Counted from the first letter of the stretch, positions 26,641 through 36,393 are shown. The stretch is DNA of 64,000 nt from Sphingomonas glacialis (GCF_006439055.1 NZ_RCZC01000002.1:62001-126000), one strand, 5' to 3'. Numbers and translations are program-made. Notes: generated by a model not told the origin, from the sequence alone.

Positions 26641-27605
26641 AGCGTGTGCTCCTGGGCAAAGGCGGCAGCCGCGCCGAACAGGCCGGGCTGCGGATAGGTG
26701 ATGAGCTTGACCGGGATCGCCGACATGCGGCCCTGGAACCGGCCCTTGGCGGCGAAGCGCTCGGCAAAGCCCGATTTGCGGATATGGTCCTTGAGCCGCA
26801 GCCCGAGCCCGCCGGCGATCACCACGCCGTTCGAGCCATGCGCCAGCGCGAGATCGCCCGCGACCGAGCCGAGGCTCATGCAGAAGCGATCGAGCGCGGC
26901 GACCGCCAGGCTTTCGCCCTCGTCGAGCGCGGCGCTCCAGATCGCCTTGTCGTCGAGCCGCGGAACGGTGCGATGCTCGAGATCGGCGAGCGTCTCGTAG
27001 ATCGCGACGATGCCGGGGCCCGAGACGACGCGCTCAGCCGAAACGCGCGTGTAATTGGTCCGCAGACGCTTGGTGAGGCGGTCCTCGATCGCGTCGAGCG
27101 GCGCGAAATCGACATGGCCGCCCTCGGTCTCGAGTACATGATAGCGGTCCGCCGTGCGTAGCACCTGCGCCACGCCGAGCCCGGTGCCAGGACCACACAC
27201 GGTCAACACGCCACGATCCGCGAAGGGCACATCGGGCCCGCAGAGATGGAGAAAATCCTTGTGATCGACCTGCGCCACGGCCTGACCGACCGCGCCGAAA
27301 TCGTTGATCAGCACGAACTCATCGACGTGAAGTCGTTCCTTGATCAGCGGCGGGCGGATCACCCAGGGGTTGTTGGTCAGCTTGATCACGTCGCCGCTGA
27401 TCGGCGAGGCGACCGCGATCGCCGCGGCGCGCGGCAACGGGCGGCCGATCTGCTGGCCGAACGCCTCCCAGGCGGTCTGGAAACCGGCATATTCGGCGGT
27501 CTTGAGCGTGACCGGCTCGCCGAGCGCGACGACGCGGCCCTTGTCGACCTCGGCAATCGCAAAGCGCGCGTGCGTACCGCCAATATCGACCGAAACGACT
27601 TCCAT
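26637..27605 (-). CDS. glk: Glucokinase
   Basis: A 322-residue ROK/Glk-type kinase that phosphorylates glucose with ATP. The ATP-binding DIGGTHARFAI lies at residues 7-17, the sugar-binding VLINDFGAVGQAVA in the first third, then the GPGTGLG phosphate motif, ETEGGHVDFAP, and GGLGLRL near the C-terminal part. It lies within the zwf-pgl-edd-glk-eda operon, overlapping eda, and is separated from edd by a palindromic repeat. Its own GGAGAG ribosome binding site is downstream of the repeat, so translation should be unaffected by it. Confidence 0.95.
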   Translation of the reverse strand: MEVVSVDIGGTHARFAIAEVDKGRVVALGEPVTLKTAEYAGFQTAWEAFGQQIGRPLPRAAAIAVASPISGDVIKLTNNPWVIRPPLIKERLHVDEFVLINDFGAVGQAVAQVDHKDFLHLCGPDVPFADRGVLTVCGPGTGLGVAQVLRTADRYHVLETEGGHVDFAPLDAIEDRLTKRLRTNYTRVSAERVVSGPGIVAIYETLADLEHRTVPRLDDKAIWSAALDEGESLAVAALDRFCMSLGSVAGDLALAHGSNGVVIAGGLGLRLKDHIRKSGFAERFAAKGRFQGRMSAIPVKLITYPQPGLFGAAAAFAQEHTL

Positions 27606-27648
27606 GCTATTTCTCTCCGTCTTGGTGCGCGCAACCGGCGACCAATAT

Positions 27649-27758
27649 AAGCCCCTCCCCTTTAGGGGAGGGGTTGGGGGTGGGGACGTGCCTCAAAGCT
27701 GAAGTTCGCTTTCGCGGGACGGCCCCACCCCAACCCCTCCCCTGAAGGGGAGGGGCTT
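27649..27758 (-). repeat. Family 1 palindromic repeat between edd and glk
   Basis: Arms AAGCCCCTCCCCTTTAGGGG (left) and CCCCTGAAGGGGAGGGGCTT (right), with inner GGTTGGGGGTGGGG and CCCCACCCCAACC. It is nearly the same element as that in mutL but with a different centre. It occupies most of the 170-base gap between two genes of the Entner-Doudoroff operon, where an RNA hairpin could affect the relative amounts of the flanking messages. Confidence 0.93.
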
Positions 27759-27775
27759 GCGCGCTTTGCACGCGC

Positions 27776-29596
27776 TTACCACCCCATACCCGTGAGCAGC
27801 GGCGATGCCCCGCGTTCGGCCTCGTTGGCATTGGCGCGAAACAGGCCGAACAGTTCGCGGCCCATGCCATCGGCCTCGGGTGGCGCGGTCGCAGGAATGC
27901 GCGCGGCCCACTCGGCCGGATCGACCAGCGCTTCGAGCACACCCGCTTCGGCATCGAGCCGGATGATGTCGCCGTCCTGCACGCGCGAGAGCGGGCCGTC
28001 GCCCAATGCCTCGGGCGAGCAATGGATCGCCGCGGGGACCTTGCCGCTCGCGCCCGACATGCGCCCGTCGGTGACGAGCGCCACCCGGAAGCCGCGGTTC
28101 TGCAGCACGCCAAGCGCGGGCGTGAGCTTGTGGAGCTCGGGCATGCCGTTGGCGCGCGGCCCCTGGAAGCGCATCACCACGACGACGTCGCGGGTCAGCT
28201 CGCCCGCCTGGAACGCGGCGAGCACCGCGGCCTGGTCATGGAACACCGCCGCCGGCGCCTCGATCGTCCAGCGATCGCGCTCGACCGCCGAGACCTTGAT
28301 GCACGCACGGCCGAGATTGCCGGTGAGGATGCGGAAGCCGCCCTCGGGGGCGAACGGCGCGGCCGGCGTGCGCAGGATCGTGTCGTCGCCGCTTTCGCCG
28401 GGATCAGCCCAGGTCAGCGTATCGTTTTCGTCGAGGCGTGGCTTGCGGCCGTAATCGGTCATGTCCTCGCCCGCGACGGTCATAAGGTCGCGGTGGAGCA
28501 GACCGGCATCGGCGAGTTCGCGGATGACGTACGGCATACCGCCGGCATCCTCGAAGCCGTTCACGTCGGCCGCGCCATTGGGATAGACGCGTGCGACGAG
28601 CGGGACGGCCTTCGACAGGCGATCGAAATCCTCCCAGTCGATCAGGATGCCAGCGCAGGCCGCGATCGCGGGCAGATGCAGCAGATGGTTGGTCGACCCG
28701 CCGGTCGCGAGCAGGCCGATCGCCGCGTTGACGATCGCCTTTTCATCGACGCACAGGCCGATCGGGCGATAGCTGTCGCCATGCCAGCCGATCTGCGTGA
28801 CGCGGTGGACCGCGGCGCGCGTCAGCTCCTGGCGCAGCTTGGTGCCGGGGTTGATGAAGGCGGCGCCGGGCATGTGCAGCCCCATCATCTCCATCATCAT
28901 CTGGTTCGAATTGGCGGTGCCGAAGAAGGTGCAGGTGCCCTTCGAATGGTAGGCGCCGATCTCGGCCTCGAGCAAAGCATCACGCCCGACCTTGCCCTCG
29001 GCATAGGCCTCGCGCACGGCGACCTTGGCCTTGTTGGCGAGACCCGAGGGCATCGGCCCGGCGGGGATCAGCACCATCGGCAGATGACCGAAGCGCAAAG
29101 CGCCCATCAGCAGGCCGGGCACGATCTTGTCGCAAATGCCGAGCAGCGCGGCACCCTCGAACATGCCGTGGCTGAGCGCGATCGCGGTCGACAGCGCGAT
29201 CGTGTCGCGGCTGAACAGCGACAGCTCCATGCCGGCATAGCCCTGCGTCACGCCGTCGCACATCGCCGGAACGCCGCCGGCGACCTGCGCGGTCGCCCCG
29301 GCTTCGCGCGCCCAGATCTTCATCTGCTCGGGGTAGCGATAGTAAGGCGCATGCGCCGACAGCATGTCGTTATACGAGGTGACGATGCCGATGTTCATCG
29401 CCTTGGCGGCGGTGAGCGCGGGGCGATCCTCCTCGGTGCCGGCATAGGCATGCGCGGCGTTGGCGCAGCCCATCGCGGGGCGCTCGATATGCGTGTCGCG
29501 CGCCCGGCCGATCAGCGCGAGATAGGCGTCGCGCGTCGGCTTGGAGCGGGTGATGATGCGGTCGGTGACCGCGGCGATTTCGGAATGGAGGGTCAC
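27776..29596 (-). CDS. edd: Phosphogluconate dehydratase
   Basis: A 606-residue iron-sulfur dehydratase of the IlvD/Edd family, converting 6-phosphogluconate to KDPG. Cluster and active-site regions visible are [39 protein letters not shown] and the C-terminal [17 protein letters not shown]. The start is GTG at 29596, chosen because GGGAAG lies upstream at suitable spacing and the length matches the roughly 607 residues typical of Edd. Longer upstream frame sequence is not conserved. It lies 28 bases downstream of pgl. Confidence 0.95.
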   Translation of the reverse strand: MTLHSEIAAVTDRIITRSKPTRDAYLALIGRARDTHIERPAMGCANAAHAYAGTEEDRPALTAAKAMNIGIVTSYNDMLSAHAPYYRYPEQMKIWAREAGATAQVAGGVPAMCDGVTQGYAGMELSLFSRDTIALSTAIALSHGMFEGAALLGICDKIVPGLLMGALRFGHLPMVLIPAGPMPSGLANKAKVAVREAYAEGKVGRDALLEAEIGAYHSKGTCTFFGTANSNQMMMEMMGLHMPGAAFINPGTKLRQELTRAAVHRVTQIGWHGDSYRPIGLCVDEKAIVNAAIGLLATGGSTNHLLHLPAIAACAGILIDWEDFDRLSKAVPLVARVYPNGAADVNGFEDAGGMPYVIRELADAGLLHRDLMTVAGEDMTDYGRKPRLDENDTLTWADPGESGDDTILRTPAAPFAPEGGFRILTGNLGRACIKVSAVERDRWTIEAPAAVFHDQAAVLAAFQAGELTRDVVVVMRFQGPRANGMPELHKLTPALGVLQNRGFRVALVTDGRMSGASGKVPAAIHCSPEALGDGPLSRVQDGDIIRLDAEAGVLEALVDPAEWAARIPATAPPEADGMGRELFGLFRANANEAERGASPLLTGMGW

Positions 29597-29624
29597 GACA
29601 ATCTTCCCGGGGAGGGGTTGGAGA

Positions 29625-30341
29625 TCATTCGGCGGCCCAGTGAATATCCACCGGCAGCTCGGCATCGGCAAGCACGCGCCCGATCGGGTATTTCGACGAC
29701 GGACCCTGCTTGATCGCGGCTTCGATCACCTTCTTCTTCGCGTCGCCGGTGACCGCGATGATCAGCGCGCGCGCCGAGACGATTGCCGCGCGGCTGAGCG
29801 TGACGCGGGCGACCGGGGCTTCCTTGGGGAGCGGATCGGGCATCACGCCAAGCGCGCGGCGTTCGTTCGGGCCCGACAGCGCTTCGTCATAATCGGGGCC
29901 GGGGAAGATCGACGCGGTGTGGCCGTCGGCGCCGACGCCGAGCAGGCACAAATCGAGCGGCCAGTGCAGGTCCTGCATCAGCGCATCGGCCGAACGGCCG
30001 GCGGCCTTGTAGTCGGCGGTCGCGGTCGGGACGATCGGCATGACGCGCGCGCCCTTGGGCAGGAACGCCTTGGCGATCATCGTGACGTTCGACAGCGGAT
30101 CGCCCAGCGGCACGATGCGCTCGTCAACGGGGACGATCGTCACGCGCTTCCAGTCGTGCTTGGCGGCGGCGAGCTTGGCGTAGATCGGGATCGGCGTCTT
30201 GCCGCCCGACAGCGCGATCACCGCCGCGCCGCGCGCGTCGATCGCGCTGTCGATGATGAAGCCGATATCGCCGGCGACGGCGGCTGCCATCTCCTCGGCG
30301 TCTTCATAGTCCCACCATTCGATTTCACGGTCGTCGCTCAT
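29625..30341 (-). CDS. pgl: 6-phosphogluconolactonase
   Basis: A 238-residue enzyme of the glucosamine-6-phosphate isomerase/6-phosphogluconolactonase fold, hydrolysing the lactone made by Zwf. It shows [14 protein letters not shown], the [16 protein letters not shown] segment, and [16 protein letters not shown] with the catalytic histidine. It lies between zwf and edd in the operon; the gap to zwf is filled by a palindromic repeat. The acidic N terminus [15 protein letters not shown] is typical of this enzyme in sphingomonads. Confidence 0.95.
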   Translation of the reverse strand: MSDDREIEWWDYEDAEEMAAAVAGDIGFIIDSAIDARGAAVIALSGGKTPIPIYAKLAAAKHDWKRVTIVPVDERIVPLGDPLSNVTMIAKAFLPKGARVMPIVPTATADYKAAGRSADALMQDLHWPLDLCLLGVGADGHTASIFPGPDYDEALSGPNERRALGVMPDPLPKEAPVARVTLSRAAIVSARALIIAVTGDAKKKVIEAAIKQGPSSKYPIGRVLADAELPVDIHWAAE

Positions 30342-30360
30342 TGTCTTCTCTCTTTGCTTG

Positions 30361-30510
30361 CCCTCTCCCGCAAGCGGGGGAGGCTACGGAGACTTGGTCG
30401 CGCTTCTTCAGCGCGGCCTAGTCGCAGTCGGTGAGGTTCTACTACCTTCGAGGGACGACAAGAAGAAGGCCCTCACTCAACCCTCTCCCGCGAAAGCGGA
30501 AGAGGGCTTC
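30361..30510 (-). repeat. Composite family 1-like repeat between zwf and pgl
   Basis: Two short hairpins, CCCTCTCCCGCAAGCGGGGG (30361-30380) and CCCTCTCCCGCGAAAGCGGA (30481-30500), lie about 100 bases apart in the same gap. Between them is sequence with CGCGCTTCTTCAGCGCGG hairpin potential. The CTCTCCCGC/GCGGGAGAG arms resemble those at 39661-39720. The element is less symmetrical than the copies in mutL and dnaE and may be degraded. Confidence 0.7.
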
Positions 30511-30518
30511 TTATGAAA

Positions 30519-31985
30519 CTACTCGTCCAGCCAGGTCACGCCATCGCGCTCGGTCAGCGCGATCGCGGCGCTCGGACCCCAGCTGCCCGAGGCATAGCTC
30601 TTGGGCTTCATGTCGTTGGCGACCCAGCCGGCGCGGATCGCGTCGATCCAGGTCCACTGCGCCTCGACCTCGTCGCGGCGCACGAACAGCGTCTGGTCGC
30701 CCTCGATCAGATCGAGCAGCAGGCGCTCATACGCGATCCGGCGGCGCGAACCCGCGAATTCGGCGTCGAGGCTGAGGTTCAACGGCACTTCGCGCAGGCG
30801 GATACCGTCGCGGTCGAGGCCGGGCTCCTTCGCCATCACCAGCAGCTGGACATATTCCTCGGGCTGCAGGCGGATCACCAGGACGTTGGGCTGGAGCAGC
30901 CCGCCACGGTTCGAGAACATCGAATGCGGAACGGGCTTGAACTGGATCGCGATCTCGCTGCGCCGCGTCGGCATGCGTTTGCCGGTGCGCAGGTAGAAGG
31001 GCACGCCCTGCCAGCGCCAATTGTCGACATGCGCCTTGATCGCGACGAAGGTCTCGGTGGTCGAGGGCTTGGTCAGCTCGTCGATATAGCCCTTGACGAT
31101 CTCGCCGCCGCTCGCGCCCGCGCCGTACTGGCCGGTCACGGTATCGCGCGGCGCGTCCTGCGGCTCGATCAAGCGCAGCGAGCGGAAGACCTTGGCCTTT
31201 TCGTCGCGGATCGCATTGCCGTCGAAACGGGCAGGGGGCTCCATCGCGATCAGCGCGAGCAGCTGCAGCATGTGGTTGGCGACCATGTCGCGCAGGGCAC
31301 CCGCGCCGTCATAATACGCCGCGCGCTCCTCTAGCCCGACCGTCTCGGAGATGGTGATCTGGACGTTGTCGATGCCGCGCGCGTTCCAAATAGGCTCGAA
31401 GAACGAATTGCCGAAGCGCAACGCGAGGATGTTCTGCACTGTCTCCTTGCCGAGATAATGGTCTATCCGGAAGGTCCGCTCCTCGGGGAAGGCGGTCGCG
31501 ACGGTATCGTTGATTTCGCGGCTCGATTCGAGATCGTAGCCGAGCGGCTTTTCAAGCCCGATGCGGACGGTCTCGCCGGCGAGGCCGGCCGATTCGAGCC
31601 CGCGAATGACAGCCTCGAACAACGACGGTGCGGTCGACAAGAAAATCGCGAGACCGCCTGCGACATCGCCGACCTTGGCCGACAGATCCTTGTAATGCGC
31701 CATGTCGGTCGCATCGAGCGCCTGGTACTGGACGCGCTCGAGGAACGACTTGATCGCCTTGGCGTCCATCCGGTCCTTGGGGACGAACTTCTCGAGCGCG
31801 TCCTTGGCGAACTTGCGATAGCTCTCGTCGCTATTCTCCGACCGCGCGGTGCCGGTGATCGTGAGCCCTTCGGGCAGCAGCCCATCGGCGTGCAGGCCGT
31901 AGAGCGAGGGCAGCAACATCCGCTGCGCAAGGTCGCCGGTCGCGCCGAACAGAAGGAGTTTGCCGACGGGCGTACGGTTGGCCAT
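30519..31985 (-). CDS. zwf: Glucose-6-phosphate 1-dehydrogenase
   Basis: A 488-residue NAD(P)-dependent dehydrogenase, first enzyme of the Entner-Doudoroff route. The N-terminal LLLFGATGDLAQRMLLPSLY is the dinucleotide motif; the active-site segment RIDHYLGKETVQNILALRFG carries the catalytic histidine region; GLEKPLGYDLESS binds substrate. The start at 31985 has AGGAG ten bases upstream; an in-frame ATG about 30 bases further upstream lacks this support. It heads the zwf-pgl-edd-glk-eda operon. Since no phosphofructokinase appears here and this set is complete, glucose use through this pathway is expected. Confidence 0.96.
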   Translation of the reverse strand: MANRTPVGKLLLFGATGDLAQRMLLPSLYGLHADGLLPEGLTITGTARSENSDESYRKFAKDALEKFVPKDRMDAKAIKSFLERVQYQALDATDMAHYKDLSAKVGDVAGGLAIFLSTAPSLFEAVIRGLESAGLAGETVRIGLEKPLGYDLESSREINDTVATAFPEERTFRIDHYLGKETVQNILALRFGNSFFEPIWNARGIDNVQITISETVGLEERAAYYDGAGALRDMVANHMLQLLALIAMEPPARFDGNAIRDEKAKVFRSLRLIEPQDAPRDTVTGQYGAGASGGEIVKGYIDELTKPSTTETFVAIKAHVDNWRWQGVPFYLRTGKRMPTRRSEIAIQFKPVPHSMFSNRGGLLQPNVLVIRLQPEEYVQLLVMAKEPGLDRDGIRLREVPLNLSLDAEFAGSRRRIAYERLLLDLIEGDQTLFVRRDEVEAQWTWIDAIRAGWVANDMKPKSYASGSWGPSAAIALTERDGVTWLDE

Positions 31986-32055
31986 GCGAATTCGAGCTCC
32001 TGGGGAAGGCATCACCTAGGGAACGCCGGGCGCCCCGCCAAGATGAAACCTTGCG

Positions 32056-32985
32056 TTACACGGTGAGGCCGGCGAGCGGATCGAGCCCGGCCATGATGTT
32101 CAGATTCTGCACGGCAGCCCCGGCCGCACCCTTGCCGAGATTGTCGAGCGTCGCGATCAGCCGCGCCTGGCCGATATCGGCATTGCCGCAGACGCGCAGC
32201 GTCAGGCGATCGGTGCCGGCATCATCCTCAACCTGCACCGCGGACGCATCGCCCTCGGCAATCCGGATCAGCCCGCCCTCGGGATAGGCCTCGCGCAACG
32301 CGGTCTCGCAGGCGAGCAAGGTCGGCCGCCGCGGAAAGCGATAGAGCGCCAGCGGCACCTCGACGATCATCCCGCGATAGGTGTTGACGACCGACGGCGT
32401 GAAGATCGGCGGATGCTCGAGCCGCGCATGCTTCTGCATTTCGGGCACATGCTTGTGTGCGAGGCTCAGCGCGTAGGCACGCGACGCAGGCGGCGGATTG
32501 ACGCCCTCATACTCGGCGATCATCGCCTTGCCGCCGCCCGAATAGCCCGACACCGCGTTGACGCTGATCCCCCAGTCGACCGGGACGAGCCCGGCACGCA
32601 CCAAGGGGCGGAGCAAAGCGAGAAAACCGGTCGGATAACAGCCGGGATTGGAGACGCGCTTCGCCTCGGCGATCGCATTGGCTTGGCCGGGCTCGACCTC
32701 GGCGAAACCATAGGTCCAGCCGTCGGCGACGCGAAACGCGGTCGAGGCGTCGATCACGCGCGTGCGATCATTGGCGATCAGCGAGACCGCCTCGCGCGCG
32801 GCATCGTCGGGCAGGCAGAGGATGACGAAGTCGCTGTCGTTGAGCGCCTCGGCGCGCGCTGCGGGATCCTTGCGGCGCGCATCGTCGAGCAAGACGAGCG
32901 AAATATCATCGCGCCCGGCAAGCCGCTCGCGAATCTCGAGGCCGGTCGTCCCGGCGGCACCGTCGATGAAGACCGAGACGCTCAT
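32056..32985 (-). CDS. argC: N-acetyl-gamma-glutamyl-phosphate reductase, type 2
   Basis: A 309-residue NADPH-dependent reductase of arginine synthesis. It belongs to the shorter type 2 group: FIDGAAGTTGLEIRERL at the N terminus, catalytic Cys116 in VSNPGCYPTG, and the SGYSGGGKAMI and SLAHKHVPEM segments. The start overlaps the end of the upstream SH3-type gene by four bases, so the two are co-translated. There are no other arginine genes nearby. Confidence 0.95.
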   Translation of the reverse strand: MSVSVFIDGAAGTTGLEIRERLAGRDDISLVLLDDARRKDPAARAEALNDSDFVILCLPDDAAREAVSLIANDRTRVIDASTAFRVADGWTYGFAEVEPGQANAIAEAKRVSNPGCYPTGFLALLRPLVRAGLVPVDWGISVNAVSGYSGGGKAMIAEYEGVNPPPASRAYALSLAHKHVPEMQKHARLEHPPIFTPSVVNTYRGMIVEVPLALYRFPRRPTLLACETALREAYPEGGLIRIAEGDASAVQVEDDAGTDRLTLRVCGNADIGQARLIATLDNLGKGAAGAAVQNLNIMAGLDPLAGLTV

Positions 32986-33425
32986 GCCGTGGGCCAGGAC
33001 AGCGTGTCGGCATCGACATAGCCGACCAGCCCGGCGCCGGGGGCACGGCCCCAGGCGCGGCCTTTGACGAATTCGAGCACTTCGAACACATCGCCCGTCT
33101 TGAGATCGGTCAGCACGGCAGACTCCGGATCAGCGCCTTCGCGAAGGCCCGTAGCGCTGATCACGACGCGTTGCACGCACGAAGCGTAATGCGGCGCGAA
33201 CACGCGATCGGCGAGGCGGATGTCGGCGAGGTCACGGCGCACGGCATGGGTGCGCGGATCGAGCTCGACCGACTGCCCAGCGAGCGCAAAGCTCCTACGC
33301 GGCGGCGTGCCGGACGATCCGCTGTCGCGCGGGTTGGGGCGTGGTGTCGCCGATAAATTGGCCGAAATCGTCAAGAAAACTTGCCCCCTCGGACGTACGC
33401 GCAACAAAGATGTTGCGCTTGTCAT
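32982..33425 (-). CDS. SH3-like domain protein, start uncertain
   Basis: The conserved part, about 100 residues from SVELDPRTHAVRRDLADIRL to the end, has a bacterial SH3-like fold (ESAVLTDLKTGDVFEVLEF, then AWGRAPGAGLVGYVDADTL). It is a family common in sphingomonads with unknown role. The start is a puzzle: the homology begins just after the MarR stop, where TAGGAG forms an ideal ribosome binding site, but no ATG, GTG or TTG follows in frame at that spacing. The ATG at 33425 would place its first 40 codons inside the MarR gene in another frame. The 3' end overlaps argC. The product is real; the N terminus is unresolved. Confidence 0.75.
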   Translation of the reverse strand: MTSATSLLRVRPRGQVFLTISANLSATPRPNPRDSGSSGTPPRRSFALAGQSVELDPRTHAVRRDLADIRLADRVFAPHYASCVQRVVISATGLREGADPESAVLTDLKTGDVFEVLEFVKGRAWGRAPGAGLVGYVDADTLSWPTA

Positions 33426-33741
33426 TGTCGTCCCGTTGGCGGCGCAGATAGCCCAGGGTACCGAGCCTGTTCAAGGCGCGCGTGACAACGGGCTTCGAGA
33501 CGTTGAGCATCGCCGCCAATCCGCGCACGGTATGCGGCCCCGGTTTGAGATAGACGACGAGCAGCAGCGCCATCTGTCGATTGGTCAGGTCAGGCTCGCC
33601 CGACCGGACATAATCCACCAGCGTATGCATCCAATCGGCAAGCGCATGATCTGTTTGTATAGCCACGGCAGGTGTCCGCAAATAACTCGGATACCCCACC
33701 AGCGGGGTAATTCCTGGTCCACTAACGTTCCGGGAAGCCAC
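33295..33741 (-). CDS. MarR family transcriptional regulator
   Basis: A 148-residue winged-helix protein. The helix-turn-helix lies around GLAAMLNVSKPVVTRALNRL, followed by the wing GYLRRQRDDNDKRNIFVART. The N-terminal dimerisation helices include ALADWMHTLVDYVRSGEPDL. Two GTG starts are possible, at 33741 and at 33699; the latter sits inside a perfect palindrome that could be an operator. Its stop forms part of a TAGGAG sequence apparently serving the SH3-type gene, so MarR, SH3-type and argC genes are probably co-transcribed. Ligand and targets are unknown. Confidence 0.85.
   Translation of the reverse strand: MASRNVSGPGITPLVGYPSYLRTPAVAIQTDHALADWMHTLVDYVRSGEPDLTNRQMALLLVVYLKPGPHTVRGLAAMLNVSKPVVTRALNRLGTLGYLRRQRDDNDKRNIFVARTSEGASFLDDFGQFIGDTTPQPARQRIVRHAAA
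33692..33709. promoter_or_regulatory. Palindrome over the MarR start region, candidate operator
   Basis: TACCCC and GGGGTA are separated by six bases (ACCAGC), forming a perfect inverted repeat that spans the alternative GTG start at 33699. An autoregulatory MarR site is possible. It could also act as an RNA hairpin over the start codon. Confidence 0.3.
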
Positions 33742-33876
33742 AGGTTTCAGTTCGATGGCGAAATGTGACGGTCAGGGTGCCGTAACAGTCGTTGCGCGCG
33801 CGGTTGATCGCGCGGCCTACCTCGCCTATGTGCCCGGCTTCGCTGTCAAAGCGCCCCCAAGGAATCAGCCCGCTTC

Positions 33877-34281
33877 ATGTTTCTGTTCCAGTTTCTCCTC
33901 GTGGTCCATTTCGTCATCGCCCTTGCGCTGGTGACGGTCGTCCTGATGCAGCGGTCCGAGGGCGGTGGGCTCGGCATGGGCGGCAGCCCGGCCGGTCTGA
34001 TGTCGGCGCGCGGCGCGGCGGATTTCCTGACGCGGGCGACGTCGATTCTCGGCGGCCTGTTCATCGCGCTCAGCATTCTGCTCGCGGTGCTCGCGGCGCA
34101 GGGCAAGTCGGTCAAGGTCGATGCCAGCGCCAAGCCTGCCGCGGTCACCGCGCCGGTCCAGGCTCCGGTCGCGCCGGGTGATCCGAACGTGCCGTTCGCC
34201 TCGGGCGCACGCAGCGCGCTCCAGTCGGCGCCGAACAGCGCCGCACCGGTCGGCAACAGCGCGGTCCCGCTCGCGCAGTAA
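33877..34281 (+). CDS. secG: Preprotein translocase subunit SecG
   Basis: A 134-residue membrane protein with two helices (FLFQFLLVVHFVIALALVTV and TSILGGLFIALSILLAVLAA). The conserved cytoplasmic loop between them reads LMQRSEGGGLGMGGSPAGLM. SecG associates with SecYE and aids SecA-driven export. The tail after residue 85 is Ala/Pro/Ser-rich, variable and probably disordered. It is followed by pyrG about 105 bases downstream, an arrangement frequent in alphaproteobacteria. A GCGCGAC/GTCGCGC stem without a T-run lies in that gap. Confidence 0.95.
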   Translation: MFLFQFLLVVHFVIALALVTVVLMQRSEGGGLGMGGSPAGLMSARGAADFLTRATSILGGLFIALSILLAVLAAQGKSVKVDASAKPAAVTAPVQAPVAPGDPNVPFASGARSALQSAPNSAAPVGNSAVPLAQ

Positions 34282-34387
34282 CCTTCGGGTTCGTTTCGCG
34301 CGCGACTCGGTGGGTCGCGCATATCCTTCATTGTTTGGAGTCGCGCGCTTGCCGCGCCACCCCGTTTGACGCTAGGCCTCTTCTCCC

Positions 34388-36022
34388 ATGGCGCGGTTCA
34401 TCTTTATCACCGGCGGCGTGGTCTCCTCGCTCGGCAAGGGTCTCATGGCAGCGAGCCTCGCGGCTCTCCTGCAGGCACGCGGATACCGCGTGCGGATCCG
34501 CAAATTCGATCCCTATCTCAACGTCGATCCCGGCACGATGTCGCCCTACCAGCACGGCGAAGTGTATGTGACCGACGACGGGGCGGAGACCGATCTCGAT
34601 CTCGGCCATTATGAACGCTTTACGGGCGTCGCCTCGCGCCAGTCGGACAACATCACGAGCGGCCGGATCTATCAGCAGATCATCACGCGCGAACGTCGCG
34701 GCGACTATCTCGGCGCGACCGTCCAGGTCATCCCGCACGTCACCGACGCGATCAAGGAATTCGCCCAGGCCGAGACCGACGACCTCGATTTCGTGCTGTG
34801 CGAGATCGGCGGCACCGTCGGCGATATCGAATCGCTGCCGTTCATCGAGGCGATCCGCCAGCTGCGCAACGATCTCGGGCGCGGCAATTCGGTCAGCATC
34901 CACGTGACGCTGGTGCCGTATATCGCCGCCGCGGGCGAGCTGAAGACCAAGCCGACGCAGCATTCTGTGCGCGAACTTGCGGCGCTAGGCGTCCAGCCCG
35001 ACGTGCTGGTGTGCCGGTGCGAGCAGCCGCTCCCCGAGAGCGACCGCGCCAAGATCGCCCTGTTCTGCAACGTCCCCAAGGAAGCCGTGATCCCGGCGCT
35101 CGACGCCAAGAGCATCTACGCGGTGCCGGTGCAGTATCACGAGGAGGGCCTCGACAACGCGGTGCTCAACGCGTTCGGTATCATGCCGGGCAGCGCCCCC
35201 GATCTGTCGCGCTGGACCGACATCATGGACCGCGTGACCAACCCCGAGGGCGAAGTCACCGTCGGTGTGGTCGGCAAATATGTCGGCCTGCAGGACGCGT
35301 ACAAGTCGCTCGGCGAAGCGCTGGTGCATGGCGGCATCGCCAACAAGGTGAAGGTCAACGTCGAGTGGATCGACGCCGAGCTGTTCGAGGCCGACGACGC
35401 CGACATCACCGCACGGCTCGAGCCGCTGCACGCGATCCTCGTCCCCGGCGCGTTCGGGTCGCGCGGCGCCGAGGGCAAGATCGCCAGCGTGCGCTTCGCG
35501 CGCGAGCGCGAGATTCCCTATTTCGGGATCTGCTTCGGCATGCAGATGGCGTGCGTCGAAGGCGCACGCGATCTGGCCGGGATCCCCGATGCCAGCTCGA
35601 CCGAGTTCGGCGCGACCGATGAGCCTGTCGTCGGCATGATCACCGAATGGATGAGCGCTGCGGGGATCGAAAAGCGCGAACATGGCGGCGATCTCGGCGG
35701 CACGATGCGGCTCGGCGCCTATCCGGCGAAGCTCGATGGCAACAGCGTGGTGTCGAGCATCTATGAAGAGACCGACATCTCGGAGCGTCATCGTCACCGC
35801 TATGAGGTCAATACGGCGTATCGCGAGCGGCTCGAAAAGGGCGGACTGGTGTTCAGCGGCATGTCGCCCGACGGCACCTTGCCCGAAATCGTCGAGCGGC
35901 CCGACCATCCGTGGTTCGTCGGCGTGCAGTTCCATCCCGAGCTGAAGAGCAAGCCGTTCGATCCGCATCCGCTGTTCAAGAGCTTCATTGCTGCTGCCGT
36001 GAAGCAATCGCGACTGGTCTGA
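34388..36022 (+). CDS. pyrG: CTP synthase
   Basis: A 544-residue amidotransferase that converts UTP to CTP with glutamine and ATP. The synthetase domain begins with [18 protein letters not shown] and includes [20 protein letters not shown] and [15 protein letters not shown]. The glutaminase domain begins near residue 295 and has the nucleophile Cys382 in [16 protein letters not shown], with the His/Glu of the triad near [13 protein letters not shown] at the end. Length is standard. It is transcribed with secG. Confidence 0.98.
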   Translation: MARFIFITGGVVSSLGKGLMAASLAALLQARGYRVRIRKFDPYLNVDPGTMSPYQHGEVYVTDDGAETDLDLGHYERFTGVASRQSDNITSGRIYQQIITRERRGDYLGATVQVIPHVTDAIKEFAQAETDDLDFVLCEIGGTVGDIESLPFIEAIRQLRNDLGRGNSVSIHVTLVPYIAAAGELKTKPTQHSVRELAALGVQPDVLVCRCEQPLPESDRAKIALFCNVPKEAVIPALDAKSIYAVPVQYHEEGLDNAVLNAFGIMPGSAPDLSRWTDIMDRVTNPEGEVTVGVVGKYVGLQDAYKSLGEALVHGGIANKVKVNVEWIDAELFEADDADITARLEPLHAILVPGAFGSRGAEGKIASVRFAREREIPYFGICFGMQMACVEGARDLAGIPDASSTEFGATDEPVVGMITEWMSAAGIEKREHGGDLGGTMRLGAYPAKLDGNSVVSSIYEETDISERHRHRYEVNTAYRERLEKGGLVFSGMSPDGTLPEIVERPDHPWFVGVQFHPELKSKPFDPHPLFKSFIAAAVKQSRLV

Positions 36023-36102
36023 GCGGCACGCGATAGTCTTCGACGTCGCGTTATGATTCCGGCCGTTGCCTCACAGGAAGGTATTCGCTTCGCGCGTTAG
36101 CG

Positions 36103-36369
36103 ATGGTGTGGTTTGCCATTCCCTTCCTGCTGGTCATCAACCTCTGGACGATAGTGTGCTTCTGTCAGGATAAGCAGCGGGCGATAGCGCGTGCGCGCAG
36201 GATATCCGAAGCCGACCTACTGACCTTGGCGGCAATAGGCGGGTCGCCCGGCGCGCTTCTGGCGCGACGTTGGTTCCGCCACAAAACCCGGAAGGAGCCG
36301 TTCTCCACTCGGCCGCTGCTTATTTGCGCGATCCAGATGGGACTAGCGCTGGGCTTCTGGATCCTTTGA
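36103..36369 (+). CDS. DUF1294 small membrane protein
   Basis: An 88-residue protein with two hydrophobic segments (MVWFAIPFLLVINLWTIVCF and LLICAIQMGLALGFWIL) around the family core: CQDKQRAIARARRISEADLL, GGSPGALLARRWFRHKTRKE. This pattern of FxxDKxxA, then GGxxGA, then R-K rich HKT is DUF1294. The function of the family is unknown. The gene lies 80 bases after pyrG and is convergent with the small heat-shock gene. Confidence 0.85.
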   Translation: MVWFAIPFLLVINLWTIVCFCQDKQRAIARARRISEADLLTLAAIGGSPGALLARRWFRHKTRKEPFSTRPLLICAIQMGLALGFWIL

Positions 36370-36393
36370 TCGATCGCTAATCGCTGCCGACGT

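Noticed and set aside
28022-29713. A 563-codon plus-strand frame over edd
   Set aside because: Antisense shadow of edd, no motif or ribosome binding site.
30361-30510. CRISPR-like array in the zwf-pgl gap
   Set aside because: Only two unequal palindromic units with unrelated spacing; no regular direct repeats and no cas genes in the window.
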